Position numbers and translations under genes: made by a program. This document shows, in pieces, positions 15,859 to 24,230 of a stretch of 64,000 bases of DNA (the first letter of the stretch is position 1; every line of letters starts with the position of its first letter). The stretch comes from Fodinicola acaciae (GTDB taxonomy: Bacteria > Actinomycetota > Actinomycetes > Mycobacteriales > HKI-0501): assembly GCF_010993745.1 (NCBI RefSeq), contig NZ_WOTN01000004.1, forward strand, positions 620,001-684,000, written 5' to 3'. The notes below the pieces were generated by a model. It saw nothing but the letters and a program-made list of their open reading frames with translations, had not been told where the DNA came from and did not search any database.

Positions 15859-15868
15859 ACGTTTGTAC
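15859..15868 (+). promoter_or_regulatory. Motif shared upstream of both NlpC/P60 genes
   Basis: ACGTTTGTAC occurs at 15159-15168, 70 nt before the first hydrolase start, and at 15859-15868, 67 nt before the second. The surrounding sequence is not otherwise alike, so the conserved decamer at equal distance suggests a shared promoter element or regulator site. Confidence 0.4.
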
Positions 15869-15925
15869 TCTGCCGATCGGGCCCAAATCCGGCGTAATCG
15901 GGACTCTCCGGAAGGAGACCGGAAA

Positions 15926-16504
15926 ATGCGCAGACCTCGACTGTCCGCAGCCGCCCTGGCTCTACTGATGGCGGCGTTCTCCCTGGTCATCCTCAGCGCG
16001 CCGGCATCGGCGATGCCGGCGTGCGGGGTGCAGGAGGCCGGCGCGTCGCCGGCCGCGATCGACCTGGTCAACAAGGCGTGTACGAAGATCGGCGTGCCGT
16101 ACTCCTGGGGCGGCGGCCACGCGGCCTCCGGCCCCGGCGAGACGTACGGCCTGTGCGATCCGGCCAACGGCGCGCCGAACGACTGTCACGTCAAGGGTTT
16201 CGACTGCTCGGGCTTCGCACGCTGGGCCTACTGGGCCGCGACCGGCAGCGACATGCTCAACTCGACGTCCAAGGGACAGCTCAGCATCCTGACCAACCGC
16301 GGTTTCCCCAACATCGCACCGGCCAACGTGAAAGCCGGTGACTATCTGTTCTACGGCTCGTCGCCGAGCACCGTCCACCACGTCGCGATCGCGCTCGGTG
16401 GCGGCTACATCGTCGAGGCTCTGGAATCCGGCACCACGATCCACGTCTCCACCTCGTACGCCAACCACCGCGACCTCATCGCGGCCAAGCGGCCACTGCC
16501 ATAG
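15926..16504 (+). CDS. Secreted NlpC/P60 cell-wall hydrolase, copy 2
   Basis: A 192-residue paralogue of the preceding gene. The signal peptide covers residues 1-31 (ALALLMAAFSLVILSAPASA). The catalytic Cys is in GFDCSGFARWAY and the His in HHVAIALGGGYIVEAL; the four extra cysteines are kept. The mature parts are very similar, the signal peptides are not, as expected after an older duplication. AAGGAG at 15912-15917 supports the ATG at 15926. A clear terminator follows at 16515-16550. Confidence 0.9.
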   Translation: MRRPRLSAAALALLMAAFSLVILSAPASAMPACGVQEAGASPAAIDLVNKACTKIGVPYSWGGGHAASGPGETYGLCDPANGAPNDCHVKGFDCSGFARWAYWAATGSDMLNSTSKGQLSILTNRGFPNIAPANVKAGDYLFYGSSPSTVHHVAIALGGGYIVEALESGTTIHVSTSYANHRDLIAAKRPLP

Positions 16505-16514
16505 CGGCCCCACC

Positions 16515-16550
16515 AGGCCTCCTTGCGCGTCGGCGCAAGGAGGCCTTTTA
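16515..16550 (+). terminator. Terminator after NlpC/P60 pair
   Basis: AGGCCTCCTTGCGC pairs with GCGCAAGGAGGCCT across a 4-nt loop and is followed by TTTTA. It begins 10 bp after the stop codon. Confidence 0.85.
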
Positions 16551-16560
16551 CCCGCAACAG

Positions 16561-16640
16561 CGCGAAACTGTCGTACCCACTTGCCAATCTGGGCCCCCAC
16601 CCAGAACGGGCGGGGGTGGGTTCGCGTGGAAACTTACATA
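16561..16640. repeat. Dispersed intergenic repeat, copy 2
   Basis: Second copy of the element at 9008-9089. It lies between two convergent genes, directly after the terminator. The C-rich/G-rich hairpin is imperfect here (CCCCCACCC against GGGCGGGGG). Its presence downstream of both neighbours argues against a simple 5' riboswitch. Confidence 0.75.
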
Positions 16641-16651
16641 GTAGAAAATGA

Positions 16652-17185
16652 TCAATGCTTCCGGGCGCGATACGCGCGCGTCTTGGCGATGCTGCCGCAG
16701 CCGCGCACGCCGGGACCGCCGGAGTTCATCGCGCACCACGTGCGGCTCGCGTTTCGGGACGTGTCATAGAAAACCCACCGGCAGTCCGGACAGGCACGCA
16801 GCCGGTGCCAGTGACCGTCGGCAGCCGCGTTGATCGCCAGCGCCAACAGCTCGCCGGCCGCTCCGGCCGACACCGGCGCCAACTCGACCGGACGACCGTC
16901 CGCGCGTAACGCCGGCGCGAGTGGATGCCGCGCCAGTTGGCCGGCGAGCGAGACCGGATGTGTCTGACCGAGTGCCGCGCGCAGGTCGTCGCGAAGCGCG
17001 GTGAGGTCGGCGAGCGGTCCTGGCTTGCCGAGATCCGGAAACGTCGAGCGCCACGCGGCCGGATCCGCGACCAGGCCGGCCAGCCGGTCCTCGGCGACCC
17101 GACTTTCGTTCGGGATGACCCAGGTGTTCAGGAACGTCCTGACCACCTCGAGCCGACCCGGCGCCGCATCCATGTTCACCAGCAT
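16652..17185 (-). CDS. CGNR-type zinc-finger stress-response regulator
   Basis: A 177-residue protein with the ABATE-like N-terminal region and a C-terminal zinc finger of the CGNR family, thought to act as transcription regulators. The finger has CPDCRWVFYDTSRNASRTWC, as usual, but the second half reads CAMNSGGPGVRGCGSIAKTR. An insertion lies between the third and fourth cysteine, and CGSI replaces the name-giving CGNR. All four Cys are kept, so zinc binding should survive. It diverges from a glycolipid-binding-domain protein, a likely target. The start may also be the ATG at 17173. Confidence 0.75.
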   Translation of the reverse strand: MLVNMDAAPGRLEVVRTFLNTWVIPNESRVAEDRLAGLVADPAAWRSTFPDLGKPGPLADLTALRDDLRAALGQTHPVSLAGQLARHPLAPALRADGRPVELAPVSAGAAGELLALAINAAADGHWHRLRACPDCRWVFYDTSRNASRTWCAMNSGGPGVRGCGSIAKTRAYRARKH

Positions 17186-17251
17186 AGCCCTTGACCAGTG
17201 AACGTCAGGACGTCACCATCGATCCAATTAGCCGGTGAACATGGAGGACCG

Positions 17252-17848
17252 ATGGTGGACTTGGTGGCGTGGCGCGGTGTCGAACCGGAGCGCGCCGACG
17301 CGGCGGCAGTGACGTTCGGCCGACGGTCGTTGCGGGCCAGCGGCAGCAGCCTGACCAGGGAGGTCACCGTCACGTACGACCTGGAGACCGGCGATGGCTG
17401 GATCACCCGGCGAATGCGCGTACGGGTGAGCGCCAAGGACTGGTGGCGGTCGCTCGACCTCACCAGACACCAGGACGGCCAGTGGTCGGCGTTGGTCGAC
17501 GGCGAGAACGACGACCATCTCGGCCACGCCACGCTGGCCGACGGCCTCGACGCAGCGCTCGACTGTGACCTGCAGGAGTGCCTGCTGACCAACACCATGC
17601 CGGTGCTGCGCCACGACCTGCATCGCACCGCCGCGAGTGTCGACTTCGTGATGGCCTGGATCTCGGTGCCCGACCTGTCCGTACACGCGTCACCGCAGAC
17701 GTACGCCGGCGATGGATCGGCCGACGTGGTGTTCCGCAGTGGTGATTTCGTGGCAACCCTGAAGCTCGACGACGACGGCCTGGTGGTCGACTATCCGGGG
17801 CTTGGCAGCCGGATCTGGCGAGCCGCGACGGCAGGTGCCGCAGCGTAG
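17252..17848 (+). CDS. Putative glycolipid-binding domain protein
   Basis: A 198-residue soluble protein resembling the putative glycolipid-binding family (PF06475). It shows the typical run of strands with VTYDLETGDGWITRRMRVRV, the acidic DGENDDHLGHATLADGLDAA, and the CLLTNTMPVLR motif. The biological role of this family is uncertain. The ATG at 17252 is preceded by GGAGG. The divergent CGNR regulator starts 66 bp away, a common arrangement for a regulator and its target. Confidence 0.7.
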   Translation: MVDLVAWRGVEPERADAAAVTFGRRSLRASGSSLTREVTVTYDLETGDGWITRRMRVRVSAKDWWRSLDLTRHQDGQWSALVDGENDDHLGHATLADGLDAALDCDLQECLLTNTMPVLRHDLHRTAASVDFVMAWISVPDLSVHASPQTYAGDGSADVVFRSGDFVATLKLDDDGLVVDYPGLGSRIWRAATAGAAA

Positions 17849-17890
17849 CCTGGGACCGGTCGACCGGCAGGCGATTGTGAGGTGAGCGCC

Positions 17891-19033
17891 ATGGCTGAAC
17901 CGCGCACCACGGGAAACAGTGGTCGAAACCACCAAAACGGGGTCCTGCGCGCACTGCGCGCCGTCAACCGCGTGCTGCCGCACAATCCCGCCCGGTCCGG
18001 CTCCAACGGCGCCTCGCCGCCGGACCTGAAAAAGAAGCTGCCGGTCGTCGACTGTGGGCTGTACGTCGACGGACACCGCGTGAAAGGCCGGCCGGATTAC
18101 GCGGATGCGTTGCGTGAGGCCGAAAAACATCACAACGCCTTCGTCTGGCTGGGTCTGAAGGAGCCGACCGAGGAACAGATGCAGGAGCTCGCCGAGGTGT
18201 TCGAGCTGCATCCGCTGGCCGTCGAGGACGCGGTGACCGCACACCAGCGGCCAAAGCTGGAGCGCTATGGCGAGACGATGTTCGTGGTGCTGAAAACCGC
18301 GCGCTATGTCGAGCATCCGGAGCTCACCGCGACCAGTGAGGTGGTCGAGACCGGTGACGTCATGCTGTTCATCGGCCGGCACTTCGTCCTCACCGTGCGG
18401 CACGGCGACGCCTGTCACCTGTCGGGCGTACGCGCCGAGCTGGACCAGAGCGACGCCGACCTGCTCAGGCAGGGGCCGTGGGCGGTTTTCCACGCCGTCT
18501 GCGACAACATCGTCGACCGCTACCTCGAGGTCGCCGAGGCGATCGAGGACGACATCGACGAGATCGAGGCCGACGTCTTCACACCGGGCGCGACCGACGT
18601 ACGCCGGATCTACAACCTGAAACGCGAAATCATCGAGTTCAAGCGCGCGGTCGTGCCGCTGGCGCGGCCGTTGGACGCGCTCTACTCCGGCCGGATCGGT
18701 GGCGTACCACTGGAAATCCGCCGCTACATCCGCGACATCGCCGACCACGTCCGGCAGGTCACCGAAATGCAGATGGGTTTCGACGACCTGCTCAACTCCG
18801 CGCTGCAGGCCGACCTGGCGCAGATCGGTGTGCAGCAGAACAACGACATGCGCAAGATCTCGGCCTGGGTCGCGATGGCGGCGGTGCCGACCATGATCGC
18901 CGGCATCTACGGCATGAACTTCGACTTCATGCCGGAGCTGAAATGGCACTTCGGCTATTTCGCCGTGCTGCTGGTGATGGCCGCCGCGGTCGCGCTGATC
19001 TACTGGCTGCTCCGCCGCAGCCGCTGGCTGTAA
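17891..19033 (+). CDS. corA: CorA family magnesium/cobalt transporter
   Basis: A 380-residue CorA-type divalent metal channel. The long cytoplasmic N-domain and stalk helix are followed by two C-terminal membrane helices. The signature GMN is in IYGMNFDFMPELKWHFGY at the end of TM1, the selectivity site of the pentamer. The basic tail RRSRW is typical. A GTG at 17882 is an alternative start three codons upstream. A bidirectional terminator follows 2 bp after the stop. Confidence 0.92.
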   Translation: MAEPRTTGNSGRNHQNGVLRALRAVNRVLPHNPARSGSNGASPPDLKKKLPVVDCGLYVDGHRVKGRPDYADALREAEKHHNAFVWLGLKEPTEEQMQELAEVFELHPLAVEDAVTAHQRPKLERYGETMFVVLKTARYVEHPELTATSEVVETGDVMLFIGRHFVLTVRHGDACHLSGVRAELDQSDADLLRQGPWAVFHAVCDNIVDRYLEVAEAIEDDIDEIEADVFTPGATDVRRIYNLKREIIEFKRAVVPLARPLDALYSGRIGGVPLEIRRYIRDIADHVRQVTEMQMGFDDLLNSALQADLAQIGVQQNNDMRKISAWVAMAAVPTMIAGIYGMNFDFMPELKWHFGYFAVLLVMAAAVALIYWLLRRSRWL

Positions 19034-19035
19034 AA

Positions 19036-19084
19036 CCGCGGGGACTCCTTACGTGCACCAGCAGCACGTAAGGAGTCCCCGCGG
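19036..19084. terminator. Bidirectional terminator with 21-bp perfect stem
   Basis: CCGCGGGGACTCCTTACGTGC (19036-19056, 21 nt) pairs perfectly with 19064-19084 across a 7-nt loop. It separates the convergent corA and the alanine-rich protein gene. Its core CTCCTTACGTGC resembles the hairpin at 34793-34833. Confidence 0.85.
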
Positions 19085-19093
19085 ACAAGCGCC

Positions 19094-19828
19094 CTACTTG
19101 GTGGCTGAGGAGCCGCCGGTCGTACGCGACGACGCGGCGCGGTTGCGCGAGCCGTTGCTGGTCGCCTTCTCCTCGGTCTTCTCGTTGACCGCGGCGGCGG
19201 TCTTGTCGGCCGCCGACTTCGTCGCGTTGGCCGCGGTCTTGGCCGTCTCGGCGACCTTGTCAGCGGTCTTGTCGGCGGCTGAGGAGACCTTGGCCGCGGA
19301 CGCGGTGGCGACGTCGGCGACGCGCGTACGCACCGGCTCGGTCGGCGCGTCGTAGTCCTCCCAGCGCGGCTCCTCGTTACGCCGAGCGAGCAGGCCGGCG
19401 GCGGCACCGGCGATGGCGCCGACGGCGAGCGCGCCGATCACGAGCGGCCAGCGGCGGCGCGGCTTGTCGCCACGCAGCGCGAGCGCGGCCTCCTTCGCGC
19501 GGCGCTTGCCCTCGGCCGCGGCGACCTTGGCGTCCTTGCGGGCGCTCTTGACCTTCTTGCCGCCGGTCTTCTGTGCCTCGACCGCGGCCTCCACGATCGG
19601 AGCCAGGCTGGCCAGCGCCTTGTCGACGGTCGGCTTGACCGCCTCACGTGCCTGTCCGACCTTCGGCGCCAGTGCTTCGACGGCCGCCTGTGCCTTCGGT
19701 GCGAGCGTCTCCCTGGCCACCTCGGTGGCCGCGCCGGCGGCGTTGACCAGGTGGCCGATGCCTTCGCCGAGCTCGCTCTTTATCTCATCGGACGCCTTGG
19801 CGGCGGTCGCCTTCCTCCGGAAAGCCAT
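19094..19828 (-). CDS. Ala/Lys-rich membrane-anchored helical protein
   Basis: A 244-residue protein of low complexity. Residues 1-120 are Ala/Lys/Glu-rich helix (repeated APKAQAAVEALAPK-like segments), residues about 125-147 a membrane helix (WPLVIGALAVGAIAGAAAGL), and the C-terminal part Ala/Lys/Thr-rich with repeated ADKTADKVAETAKTA-like elements. This layout resembles YtxH-like and histone-like cell-envelope proteins in actinobacteria, but no family is certain. AAGGG precedes the ATG. It could bind nucleic acid or polyanions through its lysines. Confidence 0.7.
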   Translation of the reverse strand: MAFRRKATAAKASDEIKSELGEGIGHLVNAAGAATEVARETLAPKAQAAVEALAPKVGQAREAVKPTVDKALASLAPIVEAAVEAQKTGGKKVKSARKDAKVAAAEGKRRAKEAALALRGDKPRRRWPLVIGALAVGAIAGAAAGLLARRNEEPRWEDYDAPTEPVRTRVADVATASAAKVSSAADKTADKVAETAKTAANATKSAADKTAAAVNEKTEEKATSNGSRNRAASSRTTGGSSATK

Positions 19829-20049
19829 CGCTGCTCCCTTCGGTGTGGTATCGGTCTGCGTTGCAGTCTGTGATGATGCTCATCTTCCACCCAGTCACCG
19901 ACCGCCACCACACGGGGGAGTCGGGGCGGGCTGTCAGCGGGTGGGACAATGGAATGACTGGCAACGTGCTCGTTTGCCCAGTCCGTACGGCCCGACCAGC
20001 TGTCCGTCGGTTACGCAAACGAGACCGACGACACAAGGAGAGCAGACCG

Positions 20050-20592
20050 TTGGCCGAGGAACTCTACGCCACCCTGACCACGACATCCGGTCAGATCAGG
20101 CTCCGACTGTTCCCCAACCACGCGCCCAAGACCGTCCGCAACTTCGTCGAGCTCGCCGAGGGTTCGCGCGAGTGGACCGACCCGGCGACCAAGCAGAAGA
20201 CCAACCGCAAGCTCTACGACGGCACGATCTTCCACCGGGTGATCTCCGGCTTCATGATCCAGGGTGGTGACCCGCTGGGTCAGGGCTTCGGCGGACCCGG
20301 CTACCAGTTCGACGACGAGATCCATCCCGAGCTGCAGTTCAACCGGCCTTACCTGCTGGCCATGGCGAACGCCGGCATCCAGATGGGCCGCGGCACCAAC
20401 GGCTCGCAGTTCTTCATCACGGTGGGTCAGACGCCGCACCTGAACGGCAAGCACACGATCTTCGGCGAGGTCGCCGACGACGACAGCAGGAAGGTCGTCG
20501 ACGCCATCGCCACCACCCGCACCGGTGCCGCCGACCGTCCTGTCACCGAGCAGAAGATCGAGTCGGTGGTCATCGAGCGGGTGCAGAGCTGA
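20050..20592 (+). CDS. ppiA: Cyclophilin-type peptidyl-prolyl isomerase
   Basis: A 180-residue cytoplasmic cyclophilin. Active-site elements are FHRVISGFMIQGGDP, ANAGIQMGRGTNGSQFFIT and HLNGKHTIFGEV, with the catalytic Arg and the hydrophobic pocket Phe kept. It speeds cis-trans isomerisation at proline. The start is TTG at 20050, supported by AAGGAG 9 nt upstream; the frame is open further upstream, but without similarity. It is orthologous in position to ppiA in the origin-proximal cluster. Confidence 0.93.
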   Translation: MAEELYATLTTTSGQIRLRLFPNHAPKTVRNFVELAEGSREWTDPATKQKTNRKLYDGTIFHRVISGFMIQGGDPLGQGFGGPGYQFDDEIHPELQFNRPYLLAMANAGIQMGRGTNGSQFFITVGQTPHLNGKHTIFGEVADDDSRKVVDAIATTRTGAADRPVTEQKIESVVIERVQS

Positions 20593-20608
20593 CGACCAGG
20601 GTGCGCAG

Positions 20609-21496
20609 ATGACCATGCAACCGCCGGTCGGCAGTCCGCCGACCTGCTATCGGCACGGGTCGCGCGAGACGCACATCCGGTGTACCAGGTGCAACAAGCC
20701 GATCTGTCCCGACTGCATGAACGCGGCCTCGGTCGGCTTCCAGTGTCCCGACTGCGTACGCGAGGGCAACCGGACCAGCCGGCCGGGCCGCACGGTGTTC
20801 GGCGGCTCGATCGCCGGCGAGCGCGGCACGGTCACGTACGTGCTGATCGCGGTCAACGTCGCGATCTACGTGCTCAACCTGGTCTGGTCGCTGGCGCTCG
20901 GCGCGTCGCCGCAGCAGGTTGGCCAGATCGCGTACGGCGGCGGCGGTCCGGTCCTGCAGTTCTTCGCCACCGAGCCAAACGGTGTGGCCAGCGGTGAGTT
21001 CTATCGGCTGATCACCGCCGACTTCGTCCACATCGGCATCATCCACCTGGCGCTGAACATGTACGCGTTGTGGCTGTTCGGCCGGGAGACCGAGCGGCTG
21101 GTCGGCCGTTGGCGGTTTGCCGTGCTCTATCTGCTGGCCGGTCTCGGCGGCACGACGCTGATCTATCTGTTCGGCAGTGCCGGAGCCGGTGCGTCGGCGT
21201 CGATCTTCGGCCTGTTCGGCGCGTTGATCTTCTTCTTCCGCAAGCTGAGGGCCAACATCGGCGGCCTGGTCACGGTGATCGTGCTCAACCTGGTGATCAC
21301 GTTCGTGGTGCCGGGGATCTCGATCTTCGGCCACATCGGCGGCTTGGCCGCCGGCGCGGCACTCGGCCTCGGCCTGGCGTACGCGCCGCGCGGCCAGTGG
21401 CGGCTCCCGGTGCAGGTCGGCACGCTCGTCGGCGTGTTCCTCGTGCTGGCGGTGCTGGTCGCCCTTCGGACCGCCGCATACGGAGTGTTTGGCTGA
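20609..21496 (+). CDS. Rhomboid family intramembrane serine protease
   Basis: A 295-residue protein. Residues about 10-55 form a B-box-like zinc region (CYRHGSRETHIRCTRCNKPI, then CPDCMN...CPDC). Six or seven membrane helices follow. The catalytic Ser is in GAGASASIFGLFGAL (GxSx) and the catalytic His in FGHIGGLAAGAALG. It should cleave membrane proteins within the bilayer; substrates are unknown. The gene starts 16 bp after ppiA, so the two form an operon, and a terminator follows 13 bp after the stop. Confidence 0.9.
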   Translation: MTMQPPVGSPPTCYRHGSRETHIRCTRCNKPICPDCMNAASVGFQCPDCVREGNRTSRPGRTVFGGSIAGERGTVTYVLIAVNVAIYVLNLVWSLALGASPQQVGQIAYGGGGPVLQFFATEPNGVASGEFYRLITADFVHIGIIHLALNMYALWLFGRETERLVGRWRFAVLYLLAGLGGTTLIYLFGSAGAGASASIFGLFGALIFFFRKLRANIGGLVTVIVLNLVITFVVPGISIFGHIGGLAAGAALGLGLAYAPRGQWRLPVQVGTLVGVFLVLAVLVALRTAAYGVFG

Positions 21497-21509
21497 TCGC
21501 GCAAGCACA

Positions 21510-21542
21510 AAGGCCCCTGTCCCGATCGTGGACGGGGGCCTT
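21510..21542 (+). terminator. Terminator after rhomboid gene
   Basis: AAGGCCCCTGTCC pairs with GGACGGGGGCCTT (one G-T pair) across a 7-nt loop and is followed by TTTTCC. It also lies just after the convergent PH-domain gene and may serve both. Confidence 0.8.
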
Positions 21543-21547
21543 TTCCG

Positions 21548-21982
21548 TCAGCGTCCGGTCCGCAGGCTGGTCAGCTGGTCGGCCACGTCGGCACAGTCGG
21601 CGCCGAGCTCACCGGCGGAGAACAGGTGCAGTCGCTCGCCGGTGTCGATCTCCAGCGTCTCCGTACGCAGGCCGAGCCGCCGGCGTTCGTCGACGCGGAT
21701 CCGCTCGACCCGCGACCACGGCACGTCCAGATGGCCGCAGTAGCCACTCACCACGCGTACGCCGGCGCCGTCCGCGGACAGCCTGACCGGAGCCAGCAGA
21801 TCCCGCAACGCGTACGCGAGCAGCGCCGCTGTGCCGGACACGGTCAGGATCAGCGCGATCCGGTCGCCCCGGCCGAGCAACAGGCCGGTCGCGGCGAAGG
21901 CGACCGTGACGGCCGCCTTCAGCACCACGTAACGGGTCGGGACCCGCCACCGCGTCACGTTGTCCACACCGTCCTTTTCCAC
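21548..21982 (-). CDS. PH-domain membrane protein
   Basis: A 144-residue protein with two hydrophobic helices near the N-terminus (VLKAAVTVAFAATGLLLG and IALILTVSGTAALLAYAL) and a bacterial PH-like domain after them (VRLSADGAGVRVVSGYCGHL). It matches the position of the small membrane PH-domain protein beside crgA in other actinobacteria. The start is uncertain: GTG codons at 21982, 21967 and 21958 are all in frame, and DnaA-box-like sequences overlap this region. Function unknown. Confidence 0.8.
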   Translation of the reverse strand: MEKDGVDNVTRWRVPTRYVVLKAAVTVAFAATGLLLGRGDRIALILTVSGTAALLAYALRDLLAPVRLSADGAGVRVVSGYCGHLDVPWSRVERIRVDERRRLGLRTETLEIDTGERLHLFSAGELGADCADVADQLTSLRTGR

Positions 21983-21993
21983 ACTGTGGATAA
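21960..21993. promoter_or_regulatory. Three DnaA-box-like 9-mers
   Basis: TTGTCCACA (21960-21968) matches the high-GC actinobacterial DnaA box. TTTTCCACA (21975-21983) and TGTGGATAA (21985-21993, reverse complement TTATCCACA) are close or perfect matches to the general box. They cover the start of the PH-domain gene and face crgA. Three more lie at 22366-22488. Confidence 0.6.
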
Positions 21994-22029
21994 CGCCTGG
22001 GGAAAACTACATGACTGTGTTTTCGCGGC

Positions 22030-22299
22030 TCAACGCCACTGTGTGAGGACCCCGAGCGACACCACCAGCAGGCCGAAACCGGCCGCCAGGTTCCAGAACG
22101 TCCAGGCCGCGATCGGATACTGGCCCTGGGTCATGTAGTAGGTCACCAGCCAGGCGATGCCGGCCACGATGAGCACCAGCGCGGTGATCGGCACCCAGCG
22201 TGAGCTGGGCCGACGCTTCCTTGCGCGGGCCATCGCCGCCGGATTGGACTCCGTCGGCGGGGTGTAGACCTTCTTCTTGCGTACGCGGGACTTCGGCAC
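22030..22299 (-). CDS. crgA: Cell division protein CrgA
   Basis: An 89-residue protein with a basic N-terminus (VPKSRVRKKKVYTPP) and two membrane helices (WVPITALVLIVAGIAWLVTY and WTFWNLAAGFGLLVVSLGVL), ending TQWR. This is the standard CrgA layout and length. CrgA helps assemble the septal machinery and, in Streptomyces, delays FtsZ ring formation. GTG at 22299 is preceded by GGAG with good spacing. The frame is open further upstream but runs into the divergent DUF881 gene. Confidence 0.92.
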   Translation of the reverse strand: MPKSRVRKKKVYTPPTESNPAAMARARKRRPSSRWVPITALVLIVAGIAWLVTYYMTQGQYPIAAWTFWNLAAGFGLLVVSLGVLTQWR

Positions 22300-22365
22300 T
22301 GGCTTCTCCTCAGGCGGCACTCGCCAGCTAGCGTAGACAACAATCCGGGGCGATGAGGAGGCAAC

Positions 22366-22488
22366 GTGTCCACAGGTGGTGTCCGTGACACAAACGGGGA
22401 CACAGACGTGGACACGAACGCGGCCTCCCACTCGGTTGACCACACCTTGTCCACACCGGCCTCCACAGCGGCGTCCGGGTTGTCCACA
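22366..22488. promoter_or_regulatory. Further DnaA-box-like 9-mers inside DUF881 gene
   Basis: GTGTCCACA at the start codon (22366-22374, one mismatch), TTGTCCACA at 22447-22455 and TTGTCCACA at 22480-22488. All lie in the variable N-terminal coding region, where the codons Leu-Ser-Thr are under little protein-level constraint. Confidence 0.5.
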
Positions 22489-23253
22489 GGCCGTACGCGC
22501 AGTGCCGACCGGCGGGCCGAACGGCGCCGGCAGGCCCGCTGGGCCGTCGTCGTACCGGTCGTCATGGTCGGCGCCGGCATGCTCTTCGCGACCAGCGCGG
22601 AGACCGCCAACGGCACCGACCTGCGCTCCGGCCGCCAGCTCCAGCTCCAGCAGCTGATCACCGCGCGCAACAACACCGCCAACTCGCAGGAGGCCACAGC
22701 GCGCGAGCTGCGCCGGCAGATCCAGCTCGCCACCGCCGACCGCGCGCACAACGACGGCCGCATCGCTGCCGCCCAGTCTCAGGCCGACAAGCTCGACCAG
22801 CCGGCCGGCCTGTCCGCGCTGGCCGGCCCCGGCCTGACCGTCTCACTCAACGACGCGCCGCACACCGCCGACGGCCAGCTGCCGCCCGGCGCCACCGTCA
22901 ACGACGTGGTCGTGCACCAGCAGGACGTGCAGGCGGTGGTCAACGCGCTGTGGGCCGGCGGCGCGGAAGCGGTCAGCGTGATGGGGCAGCGGTTGATCTC
23001 CACCGGGGCAGTACGGTGCGTCGGCAACGTGCTGCTTCTGTACGGTCGTACGTACTCGCCGCCGTTCGTGATCACCGCGATCGGGCCACCGGAGAGGATG
23101 CGGGCCGCGCTGTCCAGCTCGCCCGCCGTTTTGGCGTTCACCCAGGCGGCCGCCGACTTCGGTCTCGGCTACCAGGTCAAGACCGAGACAGATGTGAAGG
23201 TGCCGGGCTACTCGGGCCAGGTGTCCCTGCCGCTGACCGGAGGAACCAGATGA
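22366..23253 (+). CDS. DUF881 family membrane protein
   Basis: A 295-residue protein. The first 60 residues are a polar, Thr/Asp-rich cytoplasmic tail, followed by a membrane helix ([20 protein letters not shown]), a coiled coil ([20 protein letters not shown] onward) and the DUF881 domain ([51 protein letters not shown]). DUF881 proteins lie beside crgA or division genes in actinobacteria and firmicutes; the role is unproven. GTG at 22366 follows GAGGAGG. Its stop overlaps the start of the sortase gene (ATGA). Confidence 0.88.
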   Translation: MSTGGVRDTNGDTDVDTNAASHSVDHTLSTPASTAASGLSTGRTRSADRRAERRRQARWAVVVPVVMVGAGMLFATSAETANGTDLRSGRQLQLQQLITARNNTANSQEATARELRRQIQLATADRAHNDGRIAAAQSQADKLDQPAGLSALAGPGLTVSLNDAPHTADGQLPPGATVNDVVVHQQDVQAVVNALWAGGAEAVSVMGQRLISTGAVRCVGNVLLLYGRTYSPPFVITAIGPPERMRAALSSSPAVLAFTQAAADFGLGYQVKTETDVKVPGYSGQVSLPLTGGTR

Positions 23254-24023
23254 CCGTGTATCGCAGCTCGGCTGCGTTCGGCGGAGATCCCTATAGAAAC
23301 CATGGCAACAACGACGACCGCCAGACCGGCGGCAGTCGCACGTACGGCCGACGCCGGCACGCCGCCGCGGCGCCGACGGTCGGCTCGGTCATCCGCACGA
23401 TCATCCGCGGCGCCGGCCAGACGCTGATCACTTTCGGTCTCGTGGTGCTGCTGTTCGCCGCGTACGAGGTCTATGGCAAGGCCATCCAGGTCAACGGCGA
23501 GCAGGACGTGCTCAACAACCAGCTCAACAACCAGTGGAAGAGCGGCCCGACGGCCAGCGCTCCGCTGTCCGGCAAGGCGATGGCCAGGCTGGTGATCCCA
23601 CGGCTGAACAAGCGCTGGGCCGTGGTCGAAGGCGTCACACCGCACGACATCAGGCTCTCGCCCGGTCACTATCCCAAGTCGCAACTGCCGGGCCAGCTCG
23701 GCAACTTCGCGGTCGCCGGCCACCGGATCGCGGCCATCTTCTACGACCTCGACCAGCTCAAGGATGGCGACGTGCTGGCCGTCCAGACCCGGACCGACTG
23801 GTTCATCTACAAGGTCAGCAGCACCGAGATCGTCAACCCGCACGAGGTGTCGGTCGTCGACCCCGTGCCGCACAAGCCGGGCGCCACGCCGACCCAGCGG
23901 CTGATCACGCTGACCACCTGCAACCCCAAGTGGGACAACTACGAGCGGCTGATCATCCACGGCACGCTGGCCCGCACCCAGCCGGTCTCGCAGGGTGACC
24001 CGGCCGAGATCGCGGGGGCCTGA
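23250..24023 (+). CDS. Class E sortase
   Basis: A 257-residue membrane-anchored transpeptidase. The N-terminal cytoplasmic part is followed by one membrane helix ([18 protein letters not shown]) and the sortase domain. Catalytic residues are the His in [12 protein letters not shown], the Cys in [14 protein letters not shown] and the Arg in YERLIIHG. The TLTTCNP form is typical of class E, which in Streptomyces prefers LAXTG sorting signals. The ATG overlaps the DUF881 stop, with GGAGGA upstream, so translation is coupled. Confidence 0.9.
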   Translation: MTVYRSSAAFGGDPYRNHGNNDDRQTGGSRTYGRRRHAAAAPTVGSVIRTIIRGAGQTLITFGLVVLLFAAYEVYGKAIQVNGEQDVLNNQLNNQWKSGPTASAPLSGKAMARLVIPRLNKRWAVVEGVTPHDIRLSPGHYPKSQLPGQLGNFAVAGHRIAAIFYDLDQLKDGDVLAVQTRTDWFIYKVSSTEIVNPHEVSVVDPVPHKPGATPTQRLITLTTCNPKWDNYERLIIHGTLARTQPVSQGDPAEIAGA

Positions 24024-24024
24024 G

Positions 24025-24180
24025 ATGTACGGCTTCATCTGGCGCATCCTGCCCGGCGGCCTGCCCGGCAAGATCATCGGTTCGCTGGTCCTGGTCGCCG
24101 GTGTGGTGGCGCTGCTGTGGTTCGTCGTCTTCCCGTTGCTGGAGCCGCTGCTGCCGTTTGGCGACGTGACGGTGGGCTGA
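24025..24180 (+). CDS. 51-residue single-pass membrane protein
   Basis: Starts with ATG at 24025, 1 bp after the sortase stop, and ends at 24180. The product begins MYGFIWRILPGGLPGKIIGS and continues as a membrane helix (LVLVAGVVALLWFVVFPLLE). Small proteins with this WRxLPG pattern follow the sortase or trpG position in many actinobacterial crgA clusters. Function unknown; coupling suggests a link to the sortase. Confidence 0.75.
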   Translation: MYGFIWRILPGGLPGKIIGSLVLVAGVVALLWFVVFPLLEPLLPFGDVTVG

Positions 24181-24197
24181 CCCACCCCGGAGACCAC

Positions 24198-24230
24198 AGA
24201 GCCCCGCTGAGGCCATCTCAGCGGGGCTCT
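24198..24230. terminator. Terminator between sortase operon and pknB
   Basis: AGAGCCCCGCTGAG pairs perfectly with CTCAGCGGGGCTCT over a 5-nt loop. It separates the rightward DUF881-sortase operon from the leftward kinase operon and may act in both directions. Confidence 0.85.
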
